From: Planctomycetota bacterium
Lineage (GTDB): Bacteria > Planctomycetota > UBA1135 > JADKAF01
DNA: 64,000 nucleotides
Direction of reading: 5' to 3'
NCBI GenBank assembly: GCA_016719295.1
Contig: JADKAF010000001.1
Span: 4,588,001-4,652,000 of the forward strand
The notes under the pieces are model-generated. The model searched no databases. It was not told the DNA's origin and was given only the letters and a program-made list of their open reading frames with translations. This document shows positions 18,323 to 25,610 of the stretch, one piece after another. Both the position numbers and the translations under genes were made by a program. The number at the start of each line of letters is the position of its first letter. The first letter of the stretch is position 1.

Positions 18323-18346
18323 GCCAGATCAGCGGCCAGATCAGCG
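18323..18346. repeat. Two tandem 12-bp repeats in the divergent intergenic region
   Basis: GCCAGATCAGCG occurs twice in direct succession at 18323..18334 and 18335..18346, and AGATCGACCGCTG just upstream is a weaker relative. The site lies between the divergent gene blocks of the element, close to an AT-richer patch near 18262..18280. Tandem repeats in such a position can be operator or iteron sites. Perfect copies are visible; the role is not. Confidence 0.5.
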
Positions 18347-18407
18347 ATATTCGGCTGCTTACAGGTTACTTACGGCTGGTCAGATAATGGGGCAAATGCG
18401 ACGAGCT

Positions 18408-18458
18408 CCAAGTTCCCCTCTGGTTCTCCGATTTCGGCTCGCGGAGAGGGGAACTTGG
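18408..18458. promoter_or_regulatory. Perfect 14-bp inverted repeat (hairpin)
   Basis: CCAAGTTCCCCTCT at 18408..18421 is the exact reverse complement of AGAGGGGAACTTGG at 18445..18458, with 23 bases between. No run of T follows on either strand, so it is not a standard intrinsic terminator. In the divergent intergenic region of the element it could be an operator, origin hairpin or recombination site. Confidence 0.5.
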
Positions 18459-18749
18459 CGCCATCGAATCGCCACAAGACTAGTATATCAAATGACTTAC
18501 GGCGCTCAGCGTGGCGCTCCCCCGAAAGTGCCCAATGCGCTGGCTCCGTCTCCGCTCGGCGGATTTCCGAGGGCATTTCCCGGGGCCGCGGGATTTACGG
18601 CCAGGAAATCCTTCACGGCCACTCTTGACCCCGTCGTAGCGTTCCGGTAGGTTTCCGTTCGCCTCGGGCCGGAACCCTCCAAGTTCACCCTCTCCAAGCC
18701 AGCCCGGGCCTGGCACGCGCGTCTTCACGGCGCGCGAGAGGGTTTCGGC
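18459..18749. other. Intergenic stretch, nothing supported
   Basis: About 290 bases between the 14-bp hairpin and the small frame at 18750. A short plus-strand frame covers part of it, but there is no ribosome binding site or recognisable motif. Confidence 0.4.
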
Positions 18750-18875
18750 ATGCGCATCCGACTGCTTCTGCGGCGTCTCCTTCTTCTGCTCCGCGGCCGC
18801 CCGCGTCGAGCGACCTCCGTCCCCGTTCCCGCGCCCGCGTTCTGCCGACGCGAGCTCGAGCTGGTGGAGGTGTAG
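18750..18875 (+). CDS. Possible 41-aa leucine/arginine-rich peptide
   Basis: An ATG frame of 42 codons ending 2 bases before the methyltransferase start. The N-terminus is very rich in Leu and Arg (MRIRLLLRRLLLLLRGRP). Tight spacing to the next gene suggests a small leader or overlapping phage-type gene, and the ribosome binding site of the next gene lies inside its end. There is no family match, and the composition could be chance. Confidence 0.25.
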   Translation: MRIRLLLRRLLLLLRGRPRRATSVPVPAPAFCRRELELVEV

Positions 18876-18877
18876 CC

Positions 18878-20120
18878 GTGGAGATCGTCACCAAGCGCCT
18901 CGACGAGCTCCGCCCCGACCCGCGGAACCCGCGCTCGCACGGCGAAGAGAACATGGTCGCGATCGTCGCCAGCCTCCGGAAGTTCGGCCAGTGCGAGCCG
19001 CTCGTCCTCCAACGCGGCACCGGGCGGATCGTCGCCGGTCACGGCAGGCTCGAGGGCATGCGCAAGCTCGGCTGGGAGACCTGTCAGGTCGTCGAGCTCG
19101 ACATCGATGACGCGACTGCATCTGCGTTGGGTATTGCGTTAAACCGCAGTGGTGAGCTTGCAGGCTGGAACCAGGAGACGCTGGCCACGCTGCTCTCCGA
19201 GCTGCGCGACGACTTCGGACTCGAAGGCATCGGCTTCAGCGACGCCGATGTCGACCAACTCCTCCGGGATCTCGAGCTCGCGAATGCGACGCCTCTTGAG
19301 GATCCCGGCGCCCCAGACGCCGCCGGCGGTACCTACGACGCGGCGGAGCGATCTTTGGGTCCTGGGCGAGCATAGATTGCTCTGCGGCGACGCGACGCAC
19401 GAAGAGGACGTACGCCGCGTACTCGACGGCGAGAAGCCGCACCTCATGGTCACGGATCCTCCCTATGGAGTCCTCTATGACCCTGCGTGGCGCAACGAGG
19501 CTGGCCTCGCCTCGACCGAACGCACTGGACGCGTCGCGAACGACGAACGCTGCGACTGGTCGGAAGCGTGGGCCCTGTTCCCGGGCTCGGTCGCGTACGT
19601 GTGGCACGCAGGGAAGTTCGCCGCGGAGGTAGCTCAGAGCCTGGCGAAGACGGGCTTCGAGATCCGCGCCCAGCTCATCTGGTCGAAGCCGCGATTCGCG
19701 ATCAGCCGCGGACACTATCACTGGCAACACGAGCCCGCCTACTACGCCGTACGCGACGGGCAGTCATCGAAGTGGTGTGGCGACCGGACCCAATCGACCA
19801 TCTGGGAGGTCGAGCACGCGTCGGACGTGGATCACACGGATCACGGCACGCCGAAGCCGGTGGAGCTGTTCGCTCGCCCGATTCGAAATCATGGCGAAGC
19901 CGCTGATCACATCTACGAGCCCTTCGCAGGCAGCGGCCCTGCGATCATCGCTGCCGAGCAACTCCGGCGCCGTTGCTTCGCGCTCGAGATCGAGCCGCGC
20001 TACTGCGACTCCATCGTTCAGCGCTGGCAGAAGGCCACCGGCAAGAAGGCCGTCCTCGATGGCGATGGCCGCAGCTTCGACGAAATCGCAGCCGAGCGCG
20101 TGCAGGAGCCCGCGTCGTGA
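18878..20120 (+). pseudogene. ParB-domain DNA methyltransferase, frame break between domains
   Basis: The 5' part, from GTG 18878 with GGAGG upstream, encodes a ParB/Srx-type N-terminal domain (RPDPRNPRSHGEENM and GRIVAGHGRLEGMRKLGW). That frame stops at 19373..19375, and the next frame continues the protein: LWVLGEHRLLCGDATHEEDV, then the catalytic TDPPYGV near 19455, and finally YEPFAGSGPAIIAAEQL, the SAM-binding motif. Order DPPY before FxGxG fits a beta-class adenine or N4-cytosine methylase. ParB-methylase fusions are common in phages and mobile elements. A single-base change near 19340..19365 would restore one 414-codon gene. It is either frameshifted, mis-sequenced or made by +1 frameshifting. 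Confidence 0.8.
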
Positions 20121-20356
20121 CGTGGCTCTGGATCGTCTCCGCGGCGTCGCTGCTCGGCGTCGTCCTGAACATCCACCATCGCGCAGAGTGCTTCGCGATC
20201 TGGCTCACGACGAACCTGATCTGGGCGGCGGTGGACTGGAGCCAGGGCATCCATGCGCAGGCAGCGCTGCACGCGATCTACGTCCTGCTCGCGATGCACG
20301 GTTTCCACAAGTGGACCAGGAAGGCGGTCGAGCATGCCGCGCCACATCCCGGCTGA
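20117..20356 (+). CDS. Small membrane protein (PnuC-like, phage type)
   Basis: A 79-residue protein from GTG 20117, which overlaps the methylase stop as GTGA. Three hydrophobic stretches are visible: LWIVSAASLLGVVLNI, FAIWLTTNLIWAAVDW and AALHAIYVLLAMHGFHKW. This size and pattern match small proteins in phages that resemble one end of PnuC-type transporters. Role unknown. It overlaps the next gene's start region by about 20 bases. Confidence 0.55.
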   Translation: MTWLWIVSAASLLGVVLNIHHRAECFAIWLTTNLIWAAVDWSQGIHAQAALHAIYVLLAMHGFHKWTRKAVEHAAPHPG

Positions 20357-20831
20357 TGCGTTCGAGGTCTACTACGCGTCGGGGCCAACTCGGTCCTACG
20401 CGGAGCTCGCGCGTCACTACGGTGTCTCGAAGCGCGCGATCCTGAAGCGTGCAACCACGGAGCAGTGGCAGCGTCGCATCGAAGAGCGCGAGGCCAAGGT
20501 CCGCTCGGCGGTCGAGCACCGCGTCGAGGAGACGGTGGCCGAGCTGCGCGCGCGGCACGCGAAGATCCTGAAGGCGATCACGGGCAAGGCCGTCGAGGCG
20601 TTGAAGCAGTTGCCGCTCACGAGCGCGATGGACGCCGTTCGCGCGCTCGACATCGTGCTGAAGCAGGAGCGTCTGCTGCACGGCGAGCCGGTTGGCGAAG
20701 GCGTGAACGTTCGCGTGGCCGTGCAGCCGACGGTCGGTCCGCCCGTGCCTGCCGCCGGAGATCTGAGCGACTACATGCTGCGGCTGATGGAGATCGCGCG
20801 ACAACAAGGCCTGATCCCGACCTCGGGTTGA
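20334..20831 (+). CDS. Helix-turn-helix protein, terminase-small-subunit-like
   Basis: 165 residues from ATG 20334. The N-terminus contains RSYAELARHYGVSKRAILKRA, a clear helix-turn-helix, then a long charged helix (EQWQRRIEEREAKVRSAVEH) and an LTSAMDAVRALDIVLKQERL stretch. This is the layout of phage terminase small subunits and related DNA-binding proteins. No large terminase gene is seen nearby, so packaging is not supported, and a regulatory role is possible. Confidence 0.6.
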   Translation: MPRHIPADAFEVYYASGPTRSYAELARHYGVSKRAILKRATTEQWQRRIEEREAKVRSAVEHRVEETVAELRARHAKILKAITGKAVEALKQLPLTSAMDAVRALDIVLKQERLLHGEPVGEGVNVRVAVQPTVGPPVPAAGDLSDYMLRLMEIARQQGLIPTSG

Positions 20832-20848
20832 TCACTCGCGCGCACACC

Positions 20849-20912
20849 CGTGGTGAATCCGAGATCGCGCGTGGAACGGCCTTGGCTGCATGCGCCCGCA
20901 GAGCGTGTATGT
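20849..20912 (+). promoter_or_regulatory. Repeated upstream motif pair, copy 1
   Basis: A 20-bp box CGTGGTGAATCCGAGATCGC (20849..20868) and a 15-bp box GCAGAGCGTGTATGT (20898..20912). The same two boxes occur before the gene at 21467 with identical 50-base spacing although the sequence between them differs. The GTGTAT in the second box lies about 30 bases before the start codon and resembles an extended -10. This looks like an element-specific promoter. Confidence 0.55.
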
Positions 20913-20933
20913 CGACGACCTGCGAGGACCACC

Positions 20934-21374
20934 ATGATGCAGAGCCGCACCAGCTTCGCGATCGAAATCGACGGCAAGCTCTACGCCAACGCGCCGCTGC
21001 GGCAGATCGACTTCGCGATCCGCCTCCTCGAGCAGAAGGAGCTGGCCCAGGAGCGCGCAGCGAAGCGCTCGGGTGCGCCGATCGAACGCCAGCCCTACGC
21101 TCGCAGCGCGGACTTCCTGAGCGCGCCCACGAAGCCACGGACGCGCTTCCAGGGCCGCATCGCCGAGCTCACGCACTGCCCGGAGATCGAGGTCCACGGG
21201 ATCGAGTGGTTGCTGCGCGATGCGCATGCAGATCCGGAACTTCTGCGGACCTCGCAGCTCGTCTACGAGGTGTCCTGCGCGTACCGGATCCTGCGCTGGC
21301 TGGTGACGCGGGCAGCACGTGGCGATGTCGCGGCTCGCGAGCTGCTCGCGCGGATCGATCGGGAGAGCCGTTGA
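20934..21374 (+). CDS. Hypothetical protein, 146 aa
   Basis: Starts at ATG 20934 (a second ATG follows immediately) with GAGG 8 bases upstream. The N-terminus reads FAIEIDGKLYANAPLRQIDF; the rest is helical and acidic with a VSCAYRILRWLV segment. No family is recognised. It follows copy 1 of the repeated promoter-like motif, so it belongs to the plus-strand gene set of the element. Confidence 0.55.
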   Translation: MMQSRTSFAIEIDGKLYANAPLRQIDFAIRLLEQKELAQERAAKRSGAPIERQPYARSADFLSAPTKPRTRFQGRIAELTHCPEIEVHGIEWLLRDAHADPELLRTSQLVYEVSCAYRILRWLVTRAARGDVAARELLARIDRESR

Positions 21375-21379
21375 ACACG

Positions 21380-21443
21380 CGTGGTGAATCCGAGATCGCT
21401 GCTGCTTCGGCCTACACTTCGGGCGCGCGCAGAGCGTGTATGT
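21380..21443 (+). promoter_or_regulatory. Repeated upstream motif pair, copy 2
   Basis: CGTGGTGAATCCGAGATCGC at 21380..21399 and GCAGAGCGTGTATGT at 21429..21443, same spacing as copy 1. A partial third copy of the second box (CAGAGCGTGTAT) is at 23715..23726, 49 bases before the gene at 23764. Conservation of boxes but not spacer argues for protein recognition. Confidence 0.55.
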
Positions 21444-21466
21444 GCTCACCAAACGAGGACCTGACG

Positions 21467-21790
21467 ATGACCACCACCAAGACCACGCGCGGCGCCCTGA
21501 CCCTGGAAGCCAAGGTCGATCCGAAGCACGTCGGCGCGAGCCTGAAGATCACGAACGCGACGCCGGTCGGGCAGCGCGAGTTCCGCGCCGCGGTCCTGCG
21601 CCTCGCCGCCGAGATCGAGGAAGCGACGCCCGAGAGCGAGCGCTGGGTGATCCACATCGAACGCGGCGAAGCGTGGGGTGCGCCGGGCCGCGAGACGCGC
21701 AGCGCCAGGATCTGGATCGAAGCGGTGAGCGGCAGCGAGGAAGAGGAAGCACGCGCGCTGGCGACGCTGATCGCGGTGGTGACGAGATGA
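21467..21790 (+). CDS. Hypothetical protein, 107 aa
   Basis: From ATG 21467 after GAGGAC. It is an alpha/beta protein with LTLEAKVDPKHVGASLKI, EFRAAVLRLAAEIEEATPES and RSARIWIEAVSG. The arrangement of strands and one helix suggests a small single-domain fold. Unrecognised. It overlaps the next gene by 4 bases (ATGA at 21787..21790), so these two are translated together. Confidence 0.55.
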   Translation: MTTTKTTRGALTLEAKVDPKHVGASLKITNATPVGQREFRAAVLRLAAEIEEATPESERWVIHIERGEAWGAPGRETRSARIWIEAVSGSEEEEARALATLIAVVTR

Positions 21791-22029
21791 GCTACTACGC
21801 CAAGGCGATCGCGCAGGAGCTCGGCTGCGCAGAGGATGAAGCCGCGCGGATCGAGGCGATCGTGCGCTGGGAGTTCCCGACGTTGAACGGGCTCTCGAAG
21901 TCGCGGCTCCGGCGCGAGGCGAAGATCGCGCAGCAGGTGCTCATCGAGCTGCGAGCGGAAGCAGCGGGCTCTGGGGAGGCGCGGGCGATGTTGGCGCAGG
22001 TCGAGTTGGAAGCGACGGCGAGCGGTTAG
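21787..22029 (+). CDS. Hypothetical helical protein, 80 aa
   Basis: Coupled to the previous gene by ATGA overlap. It is entirely helical, with AIAQELGCAEDEAARIEAIV and SRLRREAKIAQQVLIELRAEAAG. Similar short helical proteins are frequent in phage-like elements. No function is assigned. It is the last gene before the tRNA-like remnant, where the cluster ends. Confidence 0.55.
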   Translation: MSYYAKAIAQELGCAEDEAARIEAIVRWEFPTLNGLSKSRLRREAKIAQQVLIELRAEAAGSGEARAMLAQVELEATASG

Positions 22030-22101
22030 AAGCGCCGATCTGGTCAGCTTCGCCTAGAAGAGTCGATCGGATGAAGCGCCACGACGAGGCGCGAGAGTGA
22101 A

Positions 22102-22130
22102 GAGGGTGGGGGGAATCGAACCCCCCGGCA
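22102..22130 (-). other. tRNA/tmRNA 3' end-like remnant, possible attachment site
   Basis: Read on the minus strand, this is a T-arm (GGGGG-TTCGATT-CCCCC) followed by CACCCTC, as at the 3' end of a tRNA or tmRNA. I looked for the 5' acceptor partner (about GAGGGTG) and a cloverleaf within 100 bases and found none. An orphan 3' end beside an integrase is the usual mark of an attachment site. No second copy was spotted in the window. Confidence 0.4.
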
Positions 22131-22161
22131 CTCGTCTTGGCTCCCACGTCCGTGGCACCGC

Positions 22162-22407
22162 TCAATCCTCGTCTCGTGCTGGGAGAGCATCCCGAACCAG
22201 GACCCTCAAGAGTGCCGCTCTCCTAGTCACGCGTGCAATTGCCGTGCTGTTCATCTGAACCTCCATGATTACTTCGGCCTTCAGAGAAAGTCCGATGGTC
22301 AAGGCAGGACAGCTCTCCCAGCACGAACGAGCAAGCGAGCGGGCCCAGGACGCGAGTCGAACCAAGTCGGGGTCCGGTGAGAGGTGTTCCTCGCCGGAAT
22401 GATCCAA
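22162..22407 (-). CDS. Possible small protein, 81 aa
   Basis: ATG-started minus-strand frame with a plausible composition: VRLASWARSLARSCWESCP followed by an ALTIGLSLKAEVIMEVQM strand-rich segment. It lies just beyond the tRNA-like remnant. No family and no clear ribosome binding site. Kept because it is the only sensible frame in this gap. Confidence 0.35.
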   Translation of the reverse strand: MDHSGEEHLSPDPDLVRLASWARSLARSCWESCPALTIGLSLKAEVIMEVQMNSTAIARVTRRAALLRVLVRDALPARDED

Positions 22408-22550
22408 TTGACGCGACGGCGATCTGGGTCGCTGGCTGGAGAGTGTATCCGGCCTAGCACGGCTATCAAGGTCCTATCGCGAGGGGTGTATGCCGGAAGG
22501 AACTGGCCCGCCCTTGCTGCCGCCGCGTTCATACGCCGGTCCGTGCGCTC

Positions 22551-22886
22551 ATGAGCGACGACGCCACTTCCGGTGTACACATCGACGGCCGCATCCGTGC
22601 CGTGCTCGAGACCTGCGGCGACGGTGCTGCTCCTTCCGTGCGGCTCTCGCTGCTCGACGCACGAGGCGAGCCGGCCATCGTCATACAGATCGACGGCGAA
22701 GGCGCGCCTGTCGTGCACGTGGGCCATCCCGATCGCGGCGTGACGGTCACGGTCTCGCCCAACGCCGTGGATCTCTGGTCGGGCGGCAACATCGTCGCGA
22801 GCGTGCGGTCGTCGGAGGACGGCGGCGTGGTCGAGGTTGCCGACGGCGAGGGCAGGGTGCAGCGAGCGTGGCCGGAGCGGGGCTGA
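22551..22886 (+). CDS. Hypothetical beta-rich protein, 111 aa
   Basis: From ATG 22551. Regular alternation of strands (SVRLSLLDARGEPAIVIQID, GVTVTVSPNAVDLW, IVASVRSSEDGGVVEVADG) suggests a small beta-sheet or beta-helix-like fold. No signal peptide. No family is recognised. It stands alone, with the lipoprotein gene following about 130 bases later. Confidence 0.45.
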   Translation: MSDDATSGVHIDGRIRAVLETCGDGAAPSVRLSLLDARGEPAIVIQIDGEGAPVVHVGHPDRGVTVTVSPNAVDLWSGGNIVASVRSSEDGGVVEVADGEGRVQRAWPERG

Positions 22887-23013
22887 GGTCTGTTGATCGT
22901 TCTTCGGAACTCGCGCCTATGCGCAGGCGCTACCGCGAAAATCGATGGGCCGCCTCGTCACAGCGAAGGTGCCCCGGATAGCCTGGCGCTGCAGCCACCA
23001 CCCAAAGACCGTC

Positions 23014-23409
23014 ATGACCATCGATCGCGCTCTCACCGCCACGTTCGTTGCGCTCCTCTGCTTCAGCTGCACCGGTGAGGATCCTGCGGCGCAGGAGAGC
23101 ATCAGCCAGAAGGCATCGCGCATCGATCTTCTTCAGCGCGCGGCCTCTCTACTCGACGGTGCGGCTGATGTGAACGCACTTCGAGCAGCGGAGCCAGAGC
23201 TGGACCGGCTCGCGAAGCAAGCGAAGGACCTGCCTCCTCTCGAGCAGACCGAAAGTGCGAAAGCCGTGGGAGAGCGTATCGAAGCAGCCCTCAAGAAGAT
23301 CGGCGCCTCAGAATCCGAGATGCAGGCGGCGGCTCTCAGCCTCCTCAGAATCTGCGGTGTGAATGACGACGCCGAGAAGTCTGCGCCGTTCTTATACACG
23401 CATTTCTGA
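23014..23409 (+). CDS. Putative lipoprotein, 131 aa
   Basis: Starts at ATG 23014. The N-terminus (MTIDRALTATFVALLCFSC) is a signal peptide ending in a lipobox-like LCFSC, so the mature protein would be lipid-anchored at Cys19. The rest is helical and acidic with a KASRIDLLQRAASLLDGAA helix and no recognised domain. It could be a surface-exclusion type product of the element or a chromosomal gene; the evidence does not decide. Confidence 0.5.
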   Translation: MTIDRALTATFVALLCFSCTGEDPAAQESISQKASRIDLLQRAASLLDGAADVNALRAAEPELDRLAKQAKDLPPLEQTESAKAVGERIEAALKKIGASESEMQAAALSLLRICGVNDDAEKSAPFLYTHF

Positions 23410-23763
23410 TACGTCGCGCTGATCGGTCACGATCGCGGCGCGCGGCCCACGATCACGCGCAACTACAGCGTCCACGGGCGCGGTCCAACGACCGCGCTGC
23501 GAGTGCACCAGCGAGCCCGTGGCGGCCCTCTGAAGCGAAGGCGCAGCTCGCGCGCGCAGGCCTGCGCATCCCGATCTGGCAAGGCGAACTCGGCTCCATA
23601 TCCGCTCCCGATCGCGCAGCCGCTCGCGCACGTGGATGCTCCAATCATCCGCCACGTGGCCATCCGAAGAATCCTTCGCGCCCGGCCTCTATTCGCCTTC
23701 CCTGTGTCGCGCGTCAGAGCGTGTATCGCGTCCGTTCCCCAACGGCCACAGGAGGCCACGACG

Positions 23764-24369
23764 ATGACGACCACGAACGGACAGCACGCGACGGACGACC
23801 AGACCACGAAGCCGGCGGCGAAGAAGCCGAAGTCGAAGGCCACGAAGAAGACCGCGAAGCCCACCTGGACCCTGACCGAGACCGCCCTCGCCTACCTCGA
23901 GAGCCTCAAGGTCGCGCGCAAGTCCGAGAGCACGATCAACGCCTACGCCGCGGACTTGGACCTCGCGACCGAAGTCCTCGGCGCCGAGACGCCGATCGCC
24001 GCGATCACGCCGGCGGATGTCGAGAGGTTCAACGACTCGCAGCAGGTGACGACGACGAAGAGCGGACGCGCGAAGGCGCAGCCGACCATCGACCGCAGCC
24101 GCCGAGTCCTGAGGCTCGCGCTGGTCTTCGCCGAGCAGCAGGGCGCGATCGAGGCGGCGCCGATCGAAGCGAAGCCGCGCGCGAAGAAGGACGCCACCAC
24201 CACCGAGCCCGCGGTCGGCAGCGAGGAGTGGAAGGCTGCACAGCGCGAGTTGCCGCTGCATCAGCGCGAAGCCATCGGCCTCGACGACGAGAACTTGAAG
24301 CCTGCCGCCGCTGAGGACGACCCGGCGCAGATCGTCTACGCCTCGACCGGCGCGCCGGTCAGCGAGTGA
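23764..24369 (+). CDS. Stand-alone core-binding (SAM-like) domain protein
   Basis: 201 residues from ATG 23764. The first 35 residues are Lys/Ala-rich (KKPKSKATKKTAK), like a histone tail. Residues about 38-130 form the N-terminal core-binding domain of tyrosine recombinases: LAYLESLKVARKSESTINAY, an IAAITPADVERFN helix, then RSRRVLRLALVFAEQQGAI. No catalytic domain follows; the C-terminus is acidic and unrecognised. The full recombinase starts 78 bases downstream. It may help integration by occupying arm or core sites, or regulate the recombinase, which is inference. Confidence 0.6.
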   Translation: MTTTNGQHATDDQTTKPAAKKPKSKATKKTAKPTWTLTETALAYLESLKVARKSESTINAYAADLDLATEVLGAETPIAAITPADVERFNDSQQVTTTKSGRAKAQPTIDRSRRVLRLALVFAEQQGAIEAAPIEAKPRAKKDATTTEPAVGSEEWKAAQRELPLHQREAIGLDDENLKPAAAEDDPAQIVYASTGAPVSE

Positions 24370-24447
24370 TCGATCGGGCGGCTGCTGGGACGCGATCCTG
24401 TCAGCCGCCCTGCCTCTCCTTCCAAGCGATCCATCCAAGGAGGCACC

Positions 24448-25287
24448 ATGCTTCTCCAAGAAGCCCTCGCCGCGTTCGTGCTTCAGCTCCAGGCCGATGG
24501 TCGGAGCGTGCACACCATCAAGCAGTACCAGCGCCACATCCGGTTGCTCGCGTCTTGGCTCGCCGCCAACGGCATCCCGGCCGAGCTCGACGCGATCACG
24601 ACGCAGGTGGTCGCGCGCTTCCTGGTGAGCGACGCGGCGCGCAAGACCACGGACGGGTCCGCCAAGTTGGCCACGTCGACCAACGCGCTAAGGACTTCGG
24701 TTCGCTGCTTCTTCGCGTTCGCCGAGCTCGCGGGCCTGGTCGCGCGCAGCCCCGGCATGTTGGTCCGACGCGCGTGCTGCGGCGAGCCACCGCCCAGAGC
24801 GCTCAGCGACGCGGAGGTCGAGCGGCTGTTCGAGGTGGCAGCGAAGGGCGAGCCTCGAGACGAGCTCCTGGTCCGGCTGCTCCTCGGGACCGGGCTTCGA
24901 CTCGGCGAGGCGCTGGCCCTCGAGGTCGCGGACATCGATCTCGGGCGCGGCGAGATCGCGGTGCGGCGGGCGAAGGGCGATCGGCCGAGGGTCGCGTACG
25001 TGCCGGCCGAGCTGGTCGGGCGGCTGGCGGCGTGGGTCGAGGGGCGCGAAGGCCGCCTGTTCCCGATTTCGGGGCGGCACGCGCAGCGGAGGATCGGCGA
25101 GATGGCGTGGGACGCGGGTGTGGCGGCGTCGGCGCACTGTTTGCGGCACACCGTGGCGACAAGGATCTACGCGCGGACGGGAGATCTCGGCGTGGTCCAG
25201 CGGGTGCTCGGGCACGCGTCGATCGGGACGACGGTCAGGTACGCGAGGGCGGACGAGTCGGTGGTGCGGAGGGCGGTGGGGGCGTGA
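24448..25287 (+). CDS. Tyrosine recombinase (XerC/D-like integrase)
   Basis: 279 residues, preceded by a perfect AGGAGG. It has an N-terminal SAM-like domain (residues about 1-100) and a catalytic domain with the full set of active residues in context: Arg in GTGLRLGEALALE (about 151), Lys in VRRAKGDRPR (about 174), His-x-x-Arg in HCLRHTVATRIY (about 231-234), His in LGHASIGTTV (about 255) and Tyr in VRYARADES (about 264). It is compact like integron or Xer-type recombinases. It probably acts on the nearby tRNA-like site or on element ends. Confidence 0.9.
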   Translation: MLLQEALAAFVLQLQADGRSVHTIKQYQRHIRLLASWLAANGIPAELDAITTQVVARFLVSDAARKTTDGSAKLATSTNALRTSVRCFFAFAELAGLVARSPGMLVRRACCGEPPPRALSDAEVERLFEVAAKGEPRDELLVRLLLGTGLRLGEALALEVADIDLGRGEIAVRRAKGDRPRVAYVPAELVGRLAAWVEGREGRLFPISGRHAQRRIGEMAWDAGVAASAHCLRHTVATRIYARTGDLGVVQRVLGHASIGTTVRYARADESVVRRAVGA

Positions 25288-25422
25288 TCGGGCCGCGATC
25301 AAGCTCCCGCCCGGGCCGAACTTCACGCCTCCGGCCGGGCTCTTCTCGGCCACGGAGACGAGGCCGTCACGTCACCCGCTCGGGGAGCCGGTAGGGGCGA
25401 TCATTCCTTCGCACACGACAGT

Positions 25423-25510
25423 GTTCCGCTCATTCAGCCCACGGACACCCGCTCGGGAGATGCGCTCGCAGACATCGGCGAGGGCGCGGGAAGGAACGAG
25501 GCGGGCATAG
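25423..25510 (-). pseudogene. Fragment of an HsdR-N-like gene 5' end
   Basis: Minus-strand frame SRALADVCERISRAGVRGLN is a close match to the N-terminus of the gene at 35095..36173 (SRVLVDVRERISKAGARGLN), including the flanking start-codon region. The copy has a 1-base difference near the start and is cut off after about 30 codons. It is a relic of a duplication or transfer, lying directly beyond the integrase gene. Confidence 0.6.
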
Positions 25511-25590
25511 GGCTCTCGGGTCGCGGGGCGACAGTACGCCCGCGGCCGCAAGGCCGACCCCGCGGAGACCGCCCGCCGTGTTGCCATGTG

Positions 25591-25610
25591 TGCTGAGCAT
25601 AGGCTCAGCA
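25591..25610. terminator. 8-bp hairpin at the end of the 25605 gene
   Basis: TGCTGAGC, 4-base loop, GCTCAGCA. It overlaps the stop codon of the minus-strand gene. No T-run follows, so termination is only a guess. Confidence 0.35.

Noticed and set aside
20334..20831. Evidence of a complete prophage from the terminase-small-like gene
   Set aside because: No large terminase, portal, capsid or tail genes were found in the element.
22102..22200. A complete tRNA or tmRNA gene on the minus strand
   Set aside because: T-arm and 3' acceptor are present, but no pairing 5' acceptor or cloverleaf was found.
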